Positions 8,913-17,326 of a DNA stretch of 64,000 bases are shown here, in pieces. Position 1 is the first letter of the stretch, and each line of letters opens with the position of its first letter. The stretch is from Ferrimonas aestuarii (lineage in GTDB: Bacteria; Pseudomonadota; Gammaproteobacteria; Enterobacterales; Shewanellaceae): the NCBI RefSeq assembly GCF_005116665.1, contig NZ_SWCJ01000004.1, forward strand, positions 124,001 to 188,000, in the 5' to 3' direction. The position numbers and the translations under genes were made by a program. The notes beneath the pieces are model-generated. The model was not told the origin of the DNA. It saw nothing but the letters and a program-made list of their open reading frames with translations, and made no database searches.

Positions 8913-9533
8913 ATGCCGAATAATACGCCGCTCTATTTGGTCGATGACGACGAAGCGATTCTCGATTCATTGAGTTTTCTGCTCGGTAATTACGGCCTGA
9001 ATCCGAAAGCCTTCGCTTCCGGCTCGGCGTTTTTGGACAGCGTTGATCTGCAGCTTCCCGGCTGCGTGATTCTGGACAGCAAGATGCCGCAGCTCAGTGG
9101 CCAGGAGCTGCATCAACGGCTGCAACAGCAGCAAAGCCCTCTGGCGGTGATCTTCCTAACTGGTCATGGGGATGTGCCGATGGCGGTGGATGCCTTCAAA
9201 CAGGGGGCGTTCGATTTCTTCCAGAAACCCGTTCAAGGGAGCGCTCTGGCTCAGTCCATTGAAAAAGCCTTTGAGTACAGCCTTCAGCGCCACCAAGCAC
9301 TGCAGCAACTGGCCCGCATCGACAGCCTGTCCGACCGTGAACGGCAACTGTTTCAGTTGGTACTTGCCGGTCACACCAACAAACAGATGGCGGAAACTCT
9401 ATTTGTTTCCCTACGCACCATTGAGGTACACCGAGCCAACATGATGCGTAAATTAGACGCCACCAACGTGGCAGAGTTACTGAAGTACGCCGCCATCGTA
9501 GAGGAGTCGTCGGCGGCCCAACCAGACAGTTAA
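8913..9533 (+). CDS. FixJ/TtrR-type response regulator
   Basis: 206 residues: a receiver domain with acidic D11/D12, phospho-acceptor D55 in VILDSKMP and the T/K switch residues (LTGHGD, QKPV), then a LuxR-type DNA-binding domain (LSDRERQLFQLVLAGHTNKQMAETL). It should be phosphorylated by the divergent kinase and activate sulfur-oxyanion respiration genes, probably including phsA. I start it at the ATG at 8913, giving the usual N-terminus directly before the first strand; an ATG at 8871 would add 14 unusual residues. Neither has a strong ribosome site. It shares its stop codon bases with the convergent diguanylate cyclase gene. Confidence 0.88.
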   Translation: MPNNTPLYLVDDDEAILDSLSFLLGNYGLNPKAFASGSAFLDSVDLQLPGCVILDSKMPQLSGQELHQRLQQQQSPLAVIFLTGHGDVPMAVDAFKQGAFDFFQKPVQGSALAQSIEKAFEYSLQRHQALQQLARIDSLSDRERQLFQLVLAGHTNKQMAETLFVSLRTIEVHRANMMRKLDATNVAELLKYAAIVEESSAAQPDS

Positions 9534-11383
9534 CGCCCAACCCGCACCGAGCAATTGCGCCCTAGCGCTTTCGCTTGGTACAGGGCGACATCAACCTCAC
9601 TCAGTAGCTTATCAATTGGCAACTCACCGCGAGATTCACCATAGCCTATGCTAGCGGTGACCTGACCAATGCCTTCTGGTTGAAGCTGTTCAATGGCATG
9701 GCGCACTCGCTCAAGCACCACTTTGCCCTGAGATGCACTGGTTTCAGGCAGTAGGATCAGAAACTCCTCCCCGCCTAAACGGCCGCAGCTGTCTTCACTG
9801 CGCATCTGGTTTGAGAGCGCATCGGCGATAAGCTTCAGTACCGCATCCCCCTGCAGATGGCCGTGGGTATCGTTGATCTTTTTGAAGTGGTCAATATCGA
9901 GCATCGCCACTACGAAAGAGCGCTGATGACGGGCACTTAATGCCGCCAGTTTAGTTAACTGCTCCATAATACTGCGGCGATTAGGAAGTTGAGTCAGGGG
10001 GTCATGATAAGCACTGTGACGCAGTTTATTTGAGAAGGAATAACTTCGAAACCACATTAAGCTCACTAAAATAGCCAAGGTAACGGCAAACCAACTTACT
10101 ATTTGATTCAGTTGATTCTCAGCCTGAGTTTTATCGATAACCGCTTGGCTAACCTGATATTTATAATTAAGAATCTCGTTTTTCTTTCGCTCGAGACTTT
10201 GCTGTAACTCCAATTGGTTTTTCGCAATTTCTCGCTGCACGTCCTGCTCGAAAATCACCTGCAAATGTTCAATTTTCTTATCTTGCGCCTGAAGCGCCAT
10301 CTCTAACATGCCTAGGTGACGATACACATCAGCAAGAACGTTATAGATACGGCTCAAGCCGATGTGACTATTGGATTGGCGGTAGTGAGACTCGGCTTCC
10401 AGAGCCTCGGTGAGCGCTGGTTGGTACTGATGCAATTGAGTCAACCAAGTTGCTCGCTTTAGGTGGACGGTCGCACAGCCATCCACCTCTTTCAATCGAT
10501 GAAAAGTCGCCGCCACCTTGTCCAAAGTTGATATCGCTAACTGATACTTCCCCTGATGAGCAAACGCTGTGGCAATGGCGATTTTGGCGTAACCTACGCC
10601 CGCGGCATCCCCCAATTCAATGGCGATTCGTTTTGACTCTGACGCTAAGCCAATGGCCTTATCAAAATCATCTTGATCAATGCTCACGCTGGCCAGATTG
10701 TTCAGCACCGTCAGTTCAGAAAGTCGGTCTTTGTGCTCTCGGGCCAGCAGCAGCGCTTGCTGATAGTTCTCCGACGCTAACGCCATGTTACCAATGTACT
10801 TGTAGGTATTGGCCATCGCATTGTAGATGTGCAGCTCATGATGGAGATCGGTCACGCCGCTGCGCTCATACAAGCTCAGCCCTGAATTCAGATTCTCTAG
10901 GGCATCCACATACAGCCCTTGGTAAGACTGAATACTCGACAAGGCCACCAACACCATCGACATACCGTAAGGGTTGGCCTCACCATCAACCGCTTTATGA
11001 AGCTGCTTAAGGAGCTTAATGGCGCGTTCGTTATGCCCTAAGCGATCAACGGCTGAGGCATAACAGGCACCAAGAGCCAATTGATGGTGGGGAAATCGCG
11101 CTAACTCGTCCTCATACTGACGATAGAGCTGTTGGACATCAGCATAGCGATTTAGGCCCAATAGGGCAGTACACCGATATTCTGAAATTTGAAGCCGTTG
11201 CTGACGGTTATCCGTGTCCTTTAGGTAGCGGGTACTTAAGAGAAGCGCGGTGGTTCGATTCGTGGTGGATAACCGTTTCAGGGCAACCAGCTTATCTGGA
11301 GCAATTGCTCTTACTGGAGCAAACAACGAGCCTATCAAGAGCGCGGTTAGCAGCCATTTCAAGGTTGTCGTCGAATGCGTCAT
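9530..11383 (-). CDS. membrane diguanylate cyclase with periplasmic TPR domain
   Basis: A 617-residue protein with an N-terminal signal or anchor (to about residue 26), a long helical region with TPR-like repeats (about 40-390), a coiled-coil stretch, one membrane helix (about 425-445) and a GGDEF domain. The active-site motif is GGEEF at 537-541, so it should be catalytically competent for c-di-GMP synthesis. An RxxD-type inhibitory site is not obvious. The periplasmic TPR part probably senses a protein or peptide signal. It ends convergently with the response regulator, overlapping by four bases (TTAA serves both stops). No strong ribosome site is seen before the ATG. Confidence 0.88.
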   Translation of the reverse strand: MTHSTTTLKWLLTALLIGSLFAPVRAIAPDKLVALKRLSTTNRTTALLLSTRYLKDTDNRQQRLQISEYRCTALLGLNRYADVQQLYRQYEDELARFPHHQLALGACYASAVDRLGHNERAIKLLKQLHKAVDGEANPYGMSMVLVALSSIQSYQGLYVDALENLNSGLSLYERSGVTDLHHELHIYNAMANTYKYIGNMALASENYQQALLLAREHKDRLSELTVLNNLASVSIDQDDFDKAIGLASESKRIAIELGDAAGVGYAKIAIATAFAHQGKYQLAISTLDKVAATFHRLKEVDGCATVHLKRATWLTQLHQYQPALTEALEAESHYRQSNSHIGLSRIYNVLADVYRHLGMLEMALQAQDKKIEHLQVIFEQDVQREIAKNQLELQQSLERKKNEILNYKYQVSQAVIDKTQAENQLNQIVSWFAVTLAILVSLMWFRSYSFSNKLRHSAYHDPLTQLPNRRSIMEQLTKLAALSARHQRSFVVAMLDIDHFKKINDTHGHLQGDAVLKLIADALSNQMRSEDSCGRLGGEEFLILLPETSASQGKVVLERVRHAIEQLQPEGIGQVTASIGYGESRGELPIDKLLSEVDVALYQAKALGRNCSVRVGR

Positions 11384-11861
11384 AGAGAGATTGATCTCAC
11401 TCTTTTGTAATCAGAGGTGCAGTAGCCGCCCAAAATTAACAAACGCCATCGTCTGTGTAATTTCCCAATAACTCAGCTCACTTTATGATCACACACCAAC
11501 CCTGAAATGCAAAAAATTCTCACTATCAATGAGAAAACTTGTGAGGTAAATTGAAAAGTTAAATATAACAGTGAGCAATTAACTTTAATTTAACGGAAGT
11601 CAGGTTAAACAGATTAATTAAATGAAGTAAGGAAATTAATGAGGATAAATTCAGCTGGAGGTGATATTCAAAAATGAGAAAGGAAATATTGAACGGCGAA
11701 TGAAAACATTTGTCACCATTGATAACGAAATTACATTCTAATAAAACTAATAAATCACAATAAACAAGATGAATACACCTCAATGTTGAATTTCAATCGT
11801 CAAAAATAAAGCGACCCGCCATCGGTCATGGATGGCCGCTTCAGTCATCACAGGGGCAAGG
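11384..11861. other. AT-rich non-coding gap, 478 bp
   Basis: Markedly richer in A+T than the genes on either side, especially 11510-11800. A 74-codon minus-strand frame (11559-11783) exists, but it is low-complexity Leu/Ile-rich, lacks a ribosome site and resembles a chance frame in AT-rich DNA. It contains the upstream region of the diguanylate cyclase gene and the end of the metal/cofactor operon. No clear terminator is seen. Confidence 0.5.
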
Positions 11862-12605
11862 CTATGGAATCAACCGCTCCAGCTCCATCAGCCCCTGACG
11901 ACGGTAGGGCTCAGCCAACGCGAAGCGGCTGTGACTACCTAAGCCACTGTGAAGATACAGCGCGCGATCCATCGCTCGCTGAACCTCACGCCCTCGCTGA
12001 GTTGGCGTCAATTCAGCAAACTGTGGGTGGATAGCCTGCTGCTCTTGAACACTCAATCGCTCACTAAAATGGTGACCAGAGAAGGTCATCTGAGCCGATA
12101 GACAATCCATCGCACGCTCCTTTTTCTCCCACACCGAGGCCAACGAAATGGTGCAATTTGGCGTTTGTGGACTCATGTAGTACACGGTGGCAACGGGATG
12201 TGGTTCAAGTTCGGGCATCTCCTCAAGCCCATAGTCACGACCGGCCAGCGCAATGGCTTCCAGCAGCAATAGCATCGCCGGACGACGATCCGGATCCAGA
12301 TCCTCATAGCTGTGCTCAGGATCTTGAGTGATGATGATGTCTGGCTTGGTTTCCCGAATAACCCTGACCAATGCCAACTTGTATTCGCGGCGCAGGTCGA
12401 TGTCGCCTCGCTCAAACTCATTAAAGTAGACCTTTTCCACCCCAAGCACCTGAGCGGCAGCCTGCAGCTCAGTCTGCATCTGTGATTTGGCCAACATGAT
12501 GGAAGCAAAGGAGCGGCCGCCAGCTTCGGCGTTCAGCGCCAGTGCACCGCCACACTCCACCATCTCCATTCCATACACGCCCAAAAACAGCATCCGATGA
12601 CTCAT
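11862..12605 (-). CDS. PIG-L-like (LmbE) protein with degenerate metal site, last gene of the uptake operon
   Basis: 247 residues with the overall plan of the PIG-L/LmbE N-acetyl-sugar deacetylase fold: a first strand leading into a glycine-rich loop ending CGG (residues 7-20) and a second loop at 94-109. In active family members the first loop reads like AHPDDE and the second contains HPDH-like residues that bind zinc. Here the first loop is GVYGMEM (9-15) and the second QDPEHSYEDLDPDRR, so the usual His/Asp/His ligand set is absent. It may be a non-catalytic ligand binder or use other residues. I start at the ATG at 12605 (GGAG 6 nt upstream), 15 bp after the TonB-receptor stop, so it is cotranscribed with the transporter. 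Confidence 0.7.
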   Translation of the reverse strand: MSHRMLFLGVYGMEMVECGGALALNAEAGGRSFASIMLAKSQMQTELQAAAQVLGVEKVYFNEFERGDIDLRREYKLALVRVIRETKPDIIITQDPEHSYEDLDPDRRPAMLLLLEAIALAGRDYGLEEMPELEPHPVATVYYMSPQTPNCTISLASVWEKKERAMDCLSAQMTFSGHHFSERLSVQEQQAIHPQFAELTPTQRGREVQRAMDRALYLHSGLGSHSRFALAEPYRRQGLMELERLIP

Positions 12606-12620
12606 AATTATCTCCAATGT

Positions 12621-14504
12621 TTAAAACTGATAGCGGTAGGAAACTTGCAAATTACGCGGCAAGCCCAAGGTAGGAATCGGCTGTCGATGCCCTTCAGGAG
12701 CGGTAGAGCCTGGGTTAAATACACTGACTTTGGCATCCACATCGAGGGCATTTTCTAGGCGCAGGCTGAACTTATGCTGATGCCACTGATAGCTGGTGGA
12801 TAGGTGCCATAACCAGTAGTCACCCACCTCAACGCCCTTGTCGGTGAACTTGCCGGTATATTGTCCCTGTATGCCCCAACGCCAGTGGCGGGTGACCTGC
12901 TGATCAAGGTCGAACTGACCCAACCATTGAGGCACCCCCGCCAGTTGCGACTGCCCCTTCTCTCGACTGTCCGCATAGGTAACTGCGCCGCTCACCTGCC
13001 ACTGCTCCCCTTGCCAACTGCCGATCAGTTCAGCCCCTTGGGTCTCCACCTCTTTGTCGAGGTTGACGTAGCGATTGCCATCGATGCCGATCAGGTCTTC
13101 CACTTGACGCCAAAACAGCTGCGGCTCCCACTGCCAATCACCCACGCTCCACAGCAGGCCTAAGTTGGCACTCAAGCTCTGTTCCGGCTCAAGGTCTGGG
13201 TTACCAATGAGGCCCCCTTCCCGCTCTACCGAATACAGCTCCTCGGCACTAGGCAGACGAAAGCCGCTGCCAAACGACGCATTGATGCTGAGTTGCGACA
13301 CCCACTGATGCTGACCACTGACGCTCCAGTTAAGGCTGTCTCCGGCATCGGAAACGTCGCTGTAACGCAGGCCAAATGCCAACTGGGTGTCATCAAATTC
13401 AGGGCGATATTGGGCAAACAGCGACTGCACCGATTCAGTTTCGCTGACAAAATCCATCACCTCATCTTCACCACTGTAGCGCTGCAGCTCGGCGCCAATT
13501 AACCAATCTTGCAGCGGGCCGGATTGGTATTGAGCGATGGCTTTCACGCCATAATCTTCAAAACCCCAATAGCTGTCGTCATCCATCACAATGATCTGGC
13601 CATCTTCGGTCTGATCCGTGCGGCTGTAATAACTGTCCCAGCCGTGGTAGTACCCCTTGAGCTGCAGCTTCCAGTTGTCAGACAGCGGGCGCTGATAATC
13701 CAGGGTGTAGATCTGCTCTTCTCGATCGTTGTTACTGTCGATAGTGGCATAGGGGCGCAGCCGCTCCAAATCCCCTTGATTCCACTGAGCCAACAGCGTC
13801 AGTTGCTGATCACCACTGCCAAGCCAGCGCAGCTTACCGCCGATGTTGGCCACCTTATAACCTCGCTCTACATCATCGGCTGCGGTCCAGTGGATCTGCT
13901 CATCTTTCCACAATTGATAGCCGTCGCTGTCGGCATAGGAGCCCGCTAAAATCCAGTCCACCTCTCCGACACTGCCACTGACCACGCCATCCACGCTGTG
14001 GCTGTTTAGAGTATCGCCTCCCAGACCCACTTCGCCCTGTCCCTCGCCCATGGACTCTCGAGTCACGATGTTGATGACTCCTGCGATGGCACTGCTGCCA
14101 TACACAATGCCCTGGCTGCCTTTAAGCACCTCAATACGCTCAATGATGTTGGGATTGAGGCTGTCCAAATAGATGCCACCATAGAGGCGGTTATTAAGCC
14201 GATTACCATCCAACAGCCACAGGATGTCCTGCTTACGGGAGCCCTGAAGTGAGTAGTAGCTGCCGTCATAACGGCCATTGCGACCTGAGGCAAACAGTCC
14301 AGGTACCATCTGCGCTAAGATGGCATTGATGTCAGCCTGACCAAACTGAGCAATCTGCTCTCGTTCAATCACCACCAAGCTGTGGCCAAGATCGGCCTGA
14401 TCCAAGCTGAGATTTTGCTCCAAAGTCCGGTGATTCACCTGAATCACTTCGTCCACTGGGGTGGCGCTGGCTGCCAACGCCGCCAACAGCATCATGCTGC
14501 TCAT
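12621..14504 (-). CDS. TonB-dependent outer-membrane receptor (BtuB-like)
   Basis: 627 residues: a TonB-box-like stretch (DEVIQV, about 18-23), a plug domain (about 40-150, including LLDGNRLNN and GVINIVT) and a 22-strand-type beta barrel ending in aromatic SYRYQF. The layout is closest to the BtuB/cobalamin group, but substrate cannot be read off. The ATG overlaps the stop of the ATPase gene (ATGA). The leader is short and has no basic residue before its hydrophobic part, and an in-frame stop directly precedes the ATG, so no longer start is possible. It would need the TonB-ExbB-ExbD complex encoded elsewhere. Together with the ABC genes it forms a complete two-membrane import route. Confidence 0.88.
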   Translation of the reverse strand: MSSMMLLAALAASATPVDEVIQVNHRTLEQNLSLDQADLGHSLVVIEREQIAQFGQADINAILAQMVPGLFASGRNGRYDGSYYSLQGSRKQDILWLLDGNRLNNRLYGGIYLDSLNPNIIERIEVLKGSQGIVYGSSAIAGVINIVTRESMGEGQGEVGLGGDTLNSHSVDGVVSGSVGEVDWILAGSYADSDGYQLWKDEQIHWTAADDVERGYKVANIGGKLRWLGSGDQQLTLLAQWNQGDLERLRPYATIDSNNDREEQIYTLDYQRPLSDNWKLQLKGYYHGWDSYYSRTDQTEDGQIIVMDDDSYWGFEDYGVKAIAQYQSGPLQDWLIGAELQRYSGEDEVMDFVSETESVQSLFAQYRPEFDDTQLAFGLRYSDVSDAGDSLNWSVSGQHQWVSQLSINASFGSGFRLPSAEELYSVEREGGLIGNPDLEPEQSLSANLGLLWSVGDWQWEPQLFWRQVEDLIGIDGNRYVNLDKEVETQGAELIGSWQGEQWQVSGAVTYADSREKGQSQLAGVPQWLGQFDLDQQVTRHWRWGIQGQYTGKFTDKGVEVGDYWLWHLSTSYQWHQHKFSLRLENALDVDAKVSVFNPGSTAPEGHRQPIPTLGLPRNLQVSYRYQF

Positions 14505-15286
14505 TCAATATCCTTAGTTGGGGCGAGCCCCATCACTGTTACTTGCACACATCCGTGGGGGCCCAGACTGATGTGGGCATCCACACCAAAAACCTGAGCC
14601 AAATGATCACGGGTTAAAACCTGTTCTGGAGTGCCGCAGGCCACCACACGTCCCGGAGCCATAAGCAGCAATTGATCGCAGTATTGCGCCGCCAAATTGA
14701 TGTCGTGGAAGCTGGCGATCGTCGTCAACGGTTGCTGGCGTAAATTGCCTAGCAACTGATGCAGATGAAAAATATCGAGATGATTGGCGGGCTCGTCGAG
14801 CAGCAGCAGTTGGGTATCTTGAAACAGCGCCTGTGCCATCATGGTTCGCTGTAGTTGGCCCCCAGACAGGCACTCCAGAGGTCGCCCCGCCAATGGGGTC
14901 AACTGACATTGCGCCAATACGCGCTGCAAACGCGCGTAATCCAAACGCCGGGCCGGAGCGTTACCCAGCGCCACCACCTGCTCTACGGTCAGTCCCCCAC
15001 AGGGACCGTTGTGTTGCACCATGATTGCGAGGTGCTCAGCACGCTGTCTGGCGCTCAAAGTAAGTAAGGACTTACACCGCCATTGAAGCTGCCCTGTTGC
15101 AGCCGGAAGTAGCCCGGCCAGCGTCTTCAATAGCGTGGTTTTGCCACAACCATTAGGGCCCAAGATGCCAAGCCATTGCCCTTGAGGCAGGCGCAAATTC
15201 AAGGGCGTCGCCAGGTGGATGCCATTGGCCGCCAGTTGTAGCCCATCGATCATCAAGGGGCTGTGGTCGTTATGCCCCTTACCCAT
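14501..15286 (-). CDS. ABC transporter ATP-binding protein (FecE/BtuD-like)
   Basis: 261 residues of the siderophore/cobalamin ATPase group. Walker A GPNGCGKTT, signature LSGGQLQR, Walker B LLLLDEP followed by ANHLD, and the switch His in ASFHD are all intact, so it should power the permease encoded just upstream. Its start overlaps the permease stop by 8 bp and its stop overlaps the receptor start by 4 bp. The ATG at 15286 could be replaced by one at residue 12 (MIDGLQL), which would remove the overlap. Confidence 0.9.
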   Translation of the reverse strand: MGKGHNDHSPLMIDGLQLAANGIHLATPLNLRLPQGQWLGILGPNGCGKTTLLKTLAGLLPAATGQLQWRCKSLLTLSARQRAEHLAIMVQHNGPCGGLTVEQVVALGNAPARRLDYARLQRVLAQCQLTPLAGRPLECLSGGQLQRTMMAQALFQDTQLLLLDEPANHLDIFHLHQLLGNLRQQPLTTIASFHDINLAAQYCDQLLLMAPGRVVACGTPEQVLTRDHLAQVFGVDAHISLGPHGCVQVTVMGLAPTKDIE

Positions 15287-16262
15287 GAGCTTGCCTGCGA
15301 ATCAGAGAAAGCAGCAAAGGCGCCGTCAATAAGGCCAGCGGCACCGACAAGGGCAATTCTGTGGGGGCCAGTAGCCAACGACACAGCAGATCCACCGCCA
15401 CACACAACGTGCCACCAACCAGCGCCGCCAGTGGCAGCAACAGACGGTGACTGCCACCAATCGCCAGACGACACAGATGGGGCACCAGCAAGCCAAGAAA
15501 ACCCACCACCCCAGCGGCGGCCACCGACAATGCCGTTAATAGCAAGATAGCGACCGCTAACTGCCAACGAACCGCCACCAAATTCAGACCTAGAGACTGG
15601 GCTTTGTCTTCCCCAAGGAGCAGTCGATCCCATTGATGGCTATAACAAAACAGAAATGGCAGCAGCACCGTCAGAGCAATAACCAACGGCAAGAGATCCC
15701 ACCACTGCGCCCCAACTAAGGACCCCATCAGCCAGCGCAGTATCTGACTCAATGCCCGCTCGTCACCCAATAGCATCATCAATGTCGTCAGGGCAGCACC
15801 CATGGCACTGATGGTGACACCACATAATACGAGCGCCATGGGTGCGAGTCTCAGCCCCCGTTGGTGGGCACTGACCATCACCAACAAAAAGGCCACCACC
15901 GCTCCCACGATGGCCAACAGCCATTGGGGTAGCGCCAATCCTAGGGTAATTCCAGTTACCGCCAGCAGCGACGCCCCATTAGCGACCCCCAAAAGATAGG
16001 GGTCCGCAAGGGGATTACGCACTAAGGTTTGGCTTAATACTCCAGCCACCGCCAGTGCCGCTCCGACCAACAGTGCCAACAACACCCGAGGCAAACGCAT
16101 GTCATAAATGATGGTTTGCGCCAATGGCTGCTCTCCCGTTCGGCGCAGCCCCTGCCACAAGGCCTCCATGGAAAGGCTTAAAGGCCCCCAGGCCACACTG
16201 AGCGTCATTAAGGCCACCAGCAACAACAGTAAGGCCACAGTCACGCTACCCAAACGCCACAT
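15279..16262 (-). CDS. ABC transporter permease (FecCD/BtuC family)
   Basis: 327 residues with about nine to ten hydrophobic segments and the hallmarks of the FecCD family: LPRVLLALLVGAALAVAGV near residue 54, NPLADPYLLGVANGAS near 90 and GFLGLLVPHLCRL near 245 (the segment that contacts the ATPase). It forms the inner-membrane channel, presumably as a homodimer, of the operon's importer. TGATG couples it to the binding-protein gene in front. Confidence 0.92.
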   Translation of the reverse strand: MWRLGSVTVALLLLLVALMTLSVAWGPLSLSMEALWQGLRRTGEQPLAQTIIYDMRLPRVLLALLVGAALAVAGVLSQTLVRNPLADPYLLGVANGASLLAVTGITLGLALPQWLLAIVGAVVAFLLVMVSAHQRGLRLAPMALVLCGVTISAMGAALTTLMMLLGDERALSQILRWLMGSLVGAQWWDLLPLVIALTVLLPFLFCYSHQWDRLLLGEDKAQSLGLNLVAVRWQLAVAILLLTALSVAAAGVVGFLGLLVPHLCRLAIGGSHRLLLPLAALVGGTLCVAVDLLCRWLLAPTELPLSVPLALLTAPLLLSLIRRQAHG

Positions 16263-17203
16263 CAGAGTTTGACCTCGAGAAAGCGCTTATGGGCTAAAGC
16301 CATGCCATCAATAAGCCGTACACCGGCAACGGTTTCAGAAAAGCCGATGGGGACGAGTTGATTGCTTTTGACCGCCTGCAGTTGACGGCCGAAGGGCGAG
16401 CTGTGCAGATGTTGCTGCTTCTGGGCAAAGGAGGACCAGTTTGAGTCCACCATCAAAATCAGATCCGGTTGCTTGGCCAGCACCGCCTCCCACGACAAAT
16501 GCCCCCAGTGTTTCGGTAACTCTTTGGCGACATTAATGCCGCCAGCGCGCTCAATAAGCAGATTCCCCGCTCCACAGCAGCCGGCCACATAAGGCAGTTC
16601 ATACTCCCGCAGCCACAATAAAACTCGAGGCTTACGCTGATTCGCAGGCCAATCAAGCTGACGCAGGCGTTGCTGCTGCGCCTGCTGCCAGCGGCGAGCT
16701 TGTGACTGTCGCCCTAACAGTTGCCCCAGATGCATCACATCAGCAAACACCCCCTCTAGGCTCACCTCGGCCTGAGGACAACTGGACTCGAACAGGTAGC
16801 TGGGCACCCCATACTTCTGCCATCGAGTTCTTGGGCCGATCCCCCAGTCGCTAAAAGCACTGCTAAATCCAGCCACCAGCAGATCTGGTTGTAACCCCAA
16901 TAAGGTTTCCGGGTTTGGGTACTCGTCAGCAAGCCGGGGAATCGCATTAAACCGAGCCAACCACCGACTGGGGGGCCGGTCATCCTGATAGGCGGTGCCG
17001 ATAAGCTGTTTATCAGCCCCCAAGGCCAAGATCGCTTCTGCAGCGTGTTGATTCAGTGCCACAACCCGCTGTGCTGGGGCCTCTACGGGCACCGAAATCC
17101 CGCAGTTGTCGATGTGCTGCGCCTGAACTGCAGGCCAAAAGAGAGCCAGCAGCAAGGCAAAACCTCTCACCCAAGCCACTGACCATTTTGAAGAAAACGT
17201 CAC
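16262..17203 (-). CDS. periplasmic substrate-binding protein (FhuD/BtuF-like)
   Basis: 313 residues with a signal peptide (to about residue 28) and the two-lobe, helical-backbone fold used for siderophores, cobalamin and metal complexes (VVALNQHAAEAILALGA, the first-lobe signature). A CC pair in AGCCGAGN and several exposed His residues (HWGHLSW) could contact ligand. I use the GTG at 17203, with AAGGGAG 8 nt upstream; a GTG at 17212 has the same ribosome site with no spacing. First gene of the operon, facing the NikR-like gene across about 120 bp. The space is too short for a cobalamin riboswitch, which argues against ordinary B12 control. Confidence 0.88.
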   Translation of the reverse strand: MTFSSKWSVAWVRGFALLLALFWPAVQAQHIDNCGISVPVEAPAQRVVALNQHAAEAILALGADKQLIGTAYQDDRPPSRWLARFNAIPRLADEYPNPETLLGLQPDLLVAGFSSAFSDWGIGPRTRWQKYGVPSYLFESSCPQAEVSLEGVFADVMHLGQLLGRQSQARRWQQAQQQRLRQLDWPANQRKPRVLLWLREYELPYVAGCCGAGNLLIERAGGINVAKELPKHWGHLSWEAVLAKQPDLILMVDSNWSSFAQKQQHLHSSPFGRQLQAVKSNQLVPIGFSETVAGVRLIDGMALAHKRFLEVKL

Positions 17204-17234
17204 AAAACCCACTCCCTTATCGCGATATTACGAT

Positions 17235-17262
17235 CATAAAAAACTTCATAAATTGATTTATG
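17235..17262. promoter_or_regulatory. candidate operator for the NikR-like regulator
   Basis: CATAAA-N16-TTTATG: half-sites at 17235-17240 and 17257-17262. This has the 6-16-6 geometry of the E. coli NikR operator (GTATGA-N16-TCATAC), though with different half-site letters. Inside it, 17247-17262 is also a tight inverted repeat (CATAAAT-TG-ATTTATG), so CATAAA occurs three times. It lies in the divergent promoter region between the binding-protein gene and the regulator gene and could serve both. Confidence 0.55.
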
Positions 17263-17326
17263 GATCCAGATCACGAACAATAAGAAGGATTTCAAATTTG
17301 TAATACTTTTCTGGAGTAACGGACTG

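Noticed and set aside
10450..11010. 186-codon plus-strand frame over the diguanylate cyclase gene
   Set aside because: Composition (many Pro, Arg, His, Ser) is that of an antisense frame, and the opposite strand has a clear TPR-GGDEF protein.
11559..11783. 74-codon minus-strand open frame in the AT-rich gap
   Set aside because: Low-complexity Leu/Ile-rich product, no ribosome site, no similarity I recognise; expected by chance in such AT-rich DNA.
17204..17326. Cobalamin riboswitch ahead of the BtuFCD-like operon
   Set aside because: Only about 120 bp separate it from the divergent regulator, too short for the aptamer, and no B12-box-like sequence is seen.
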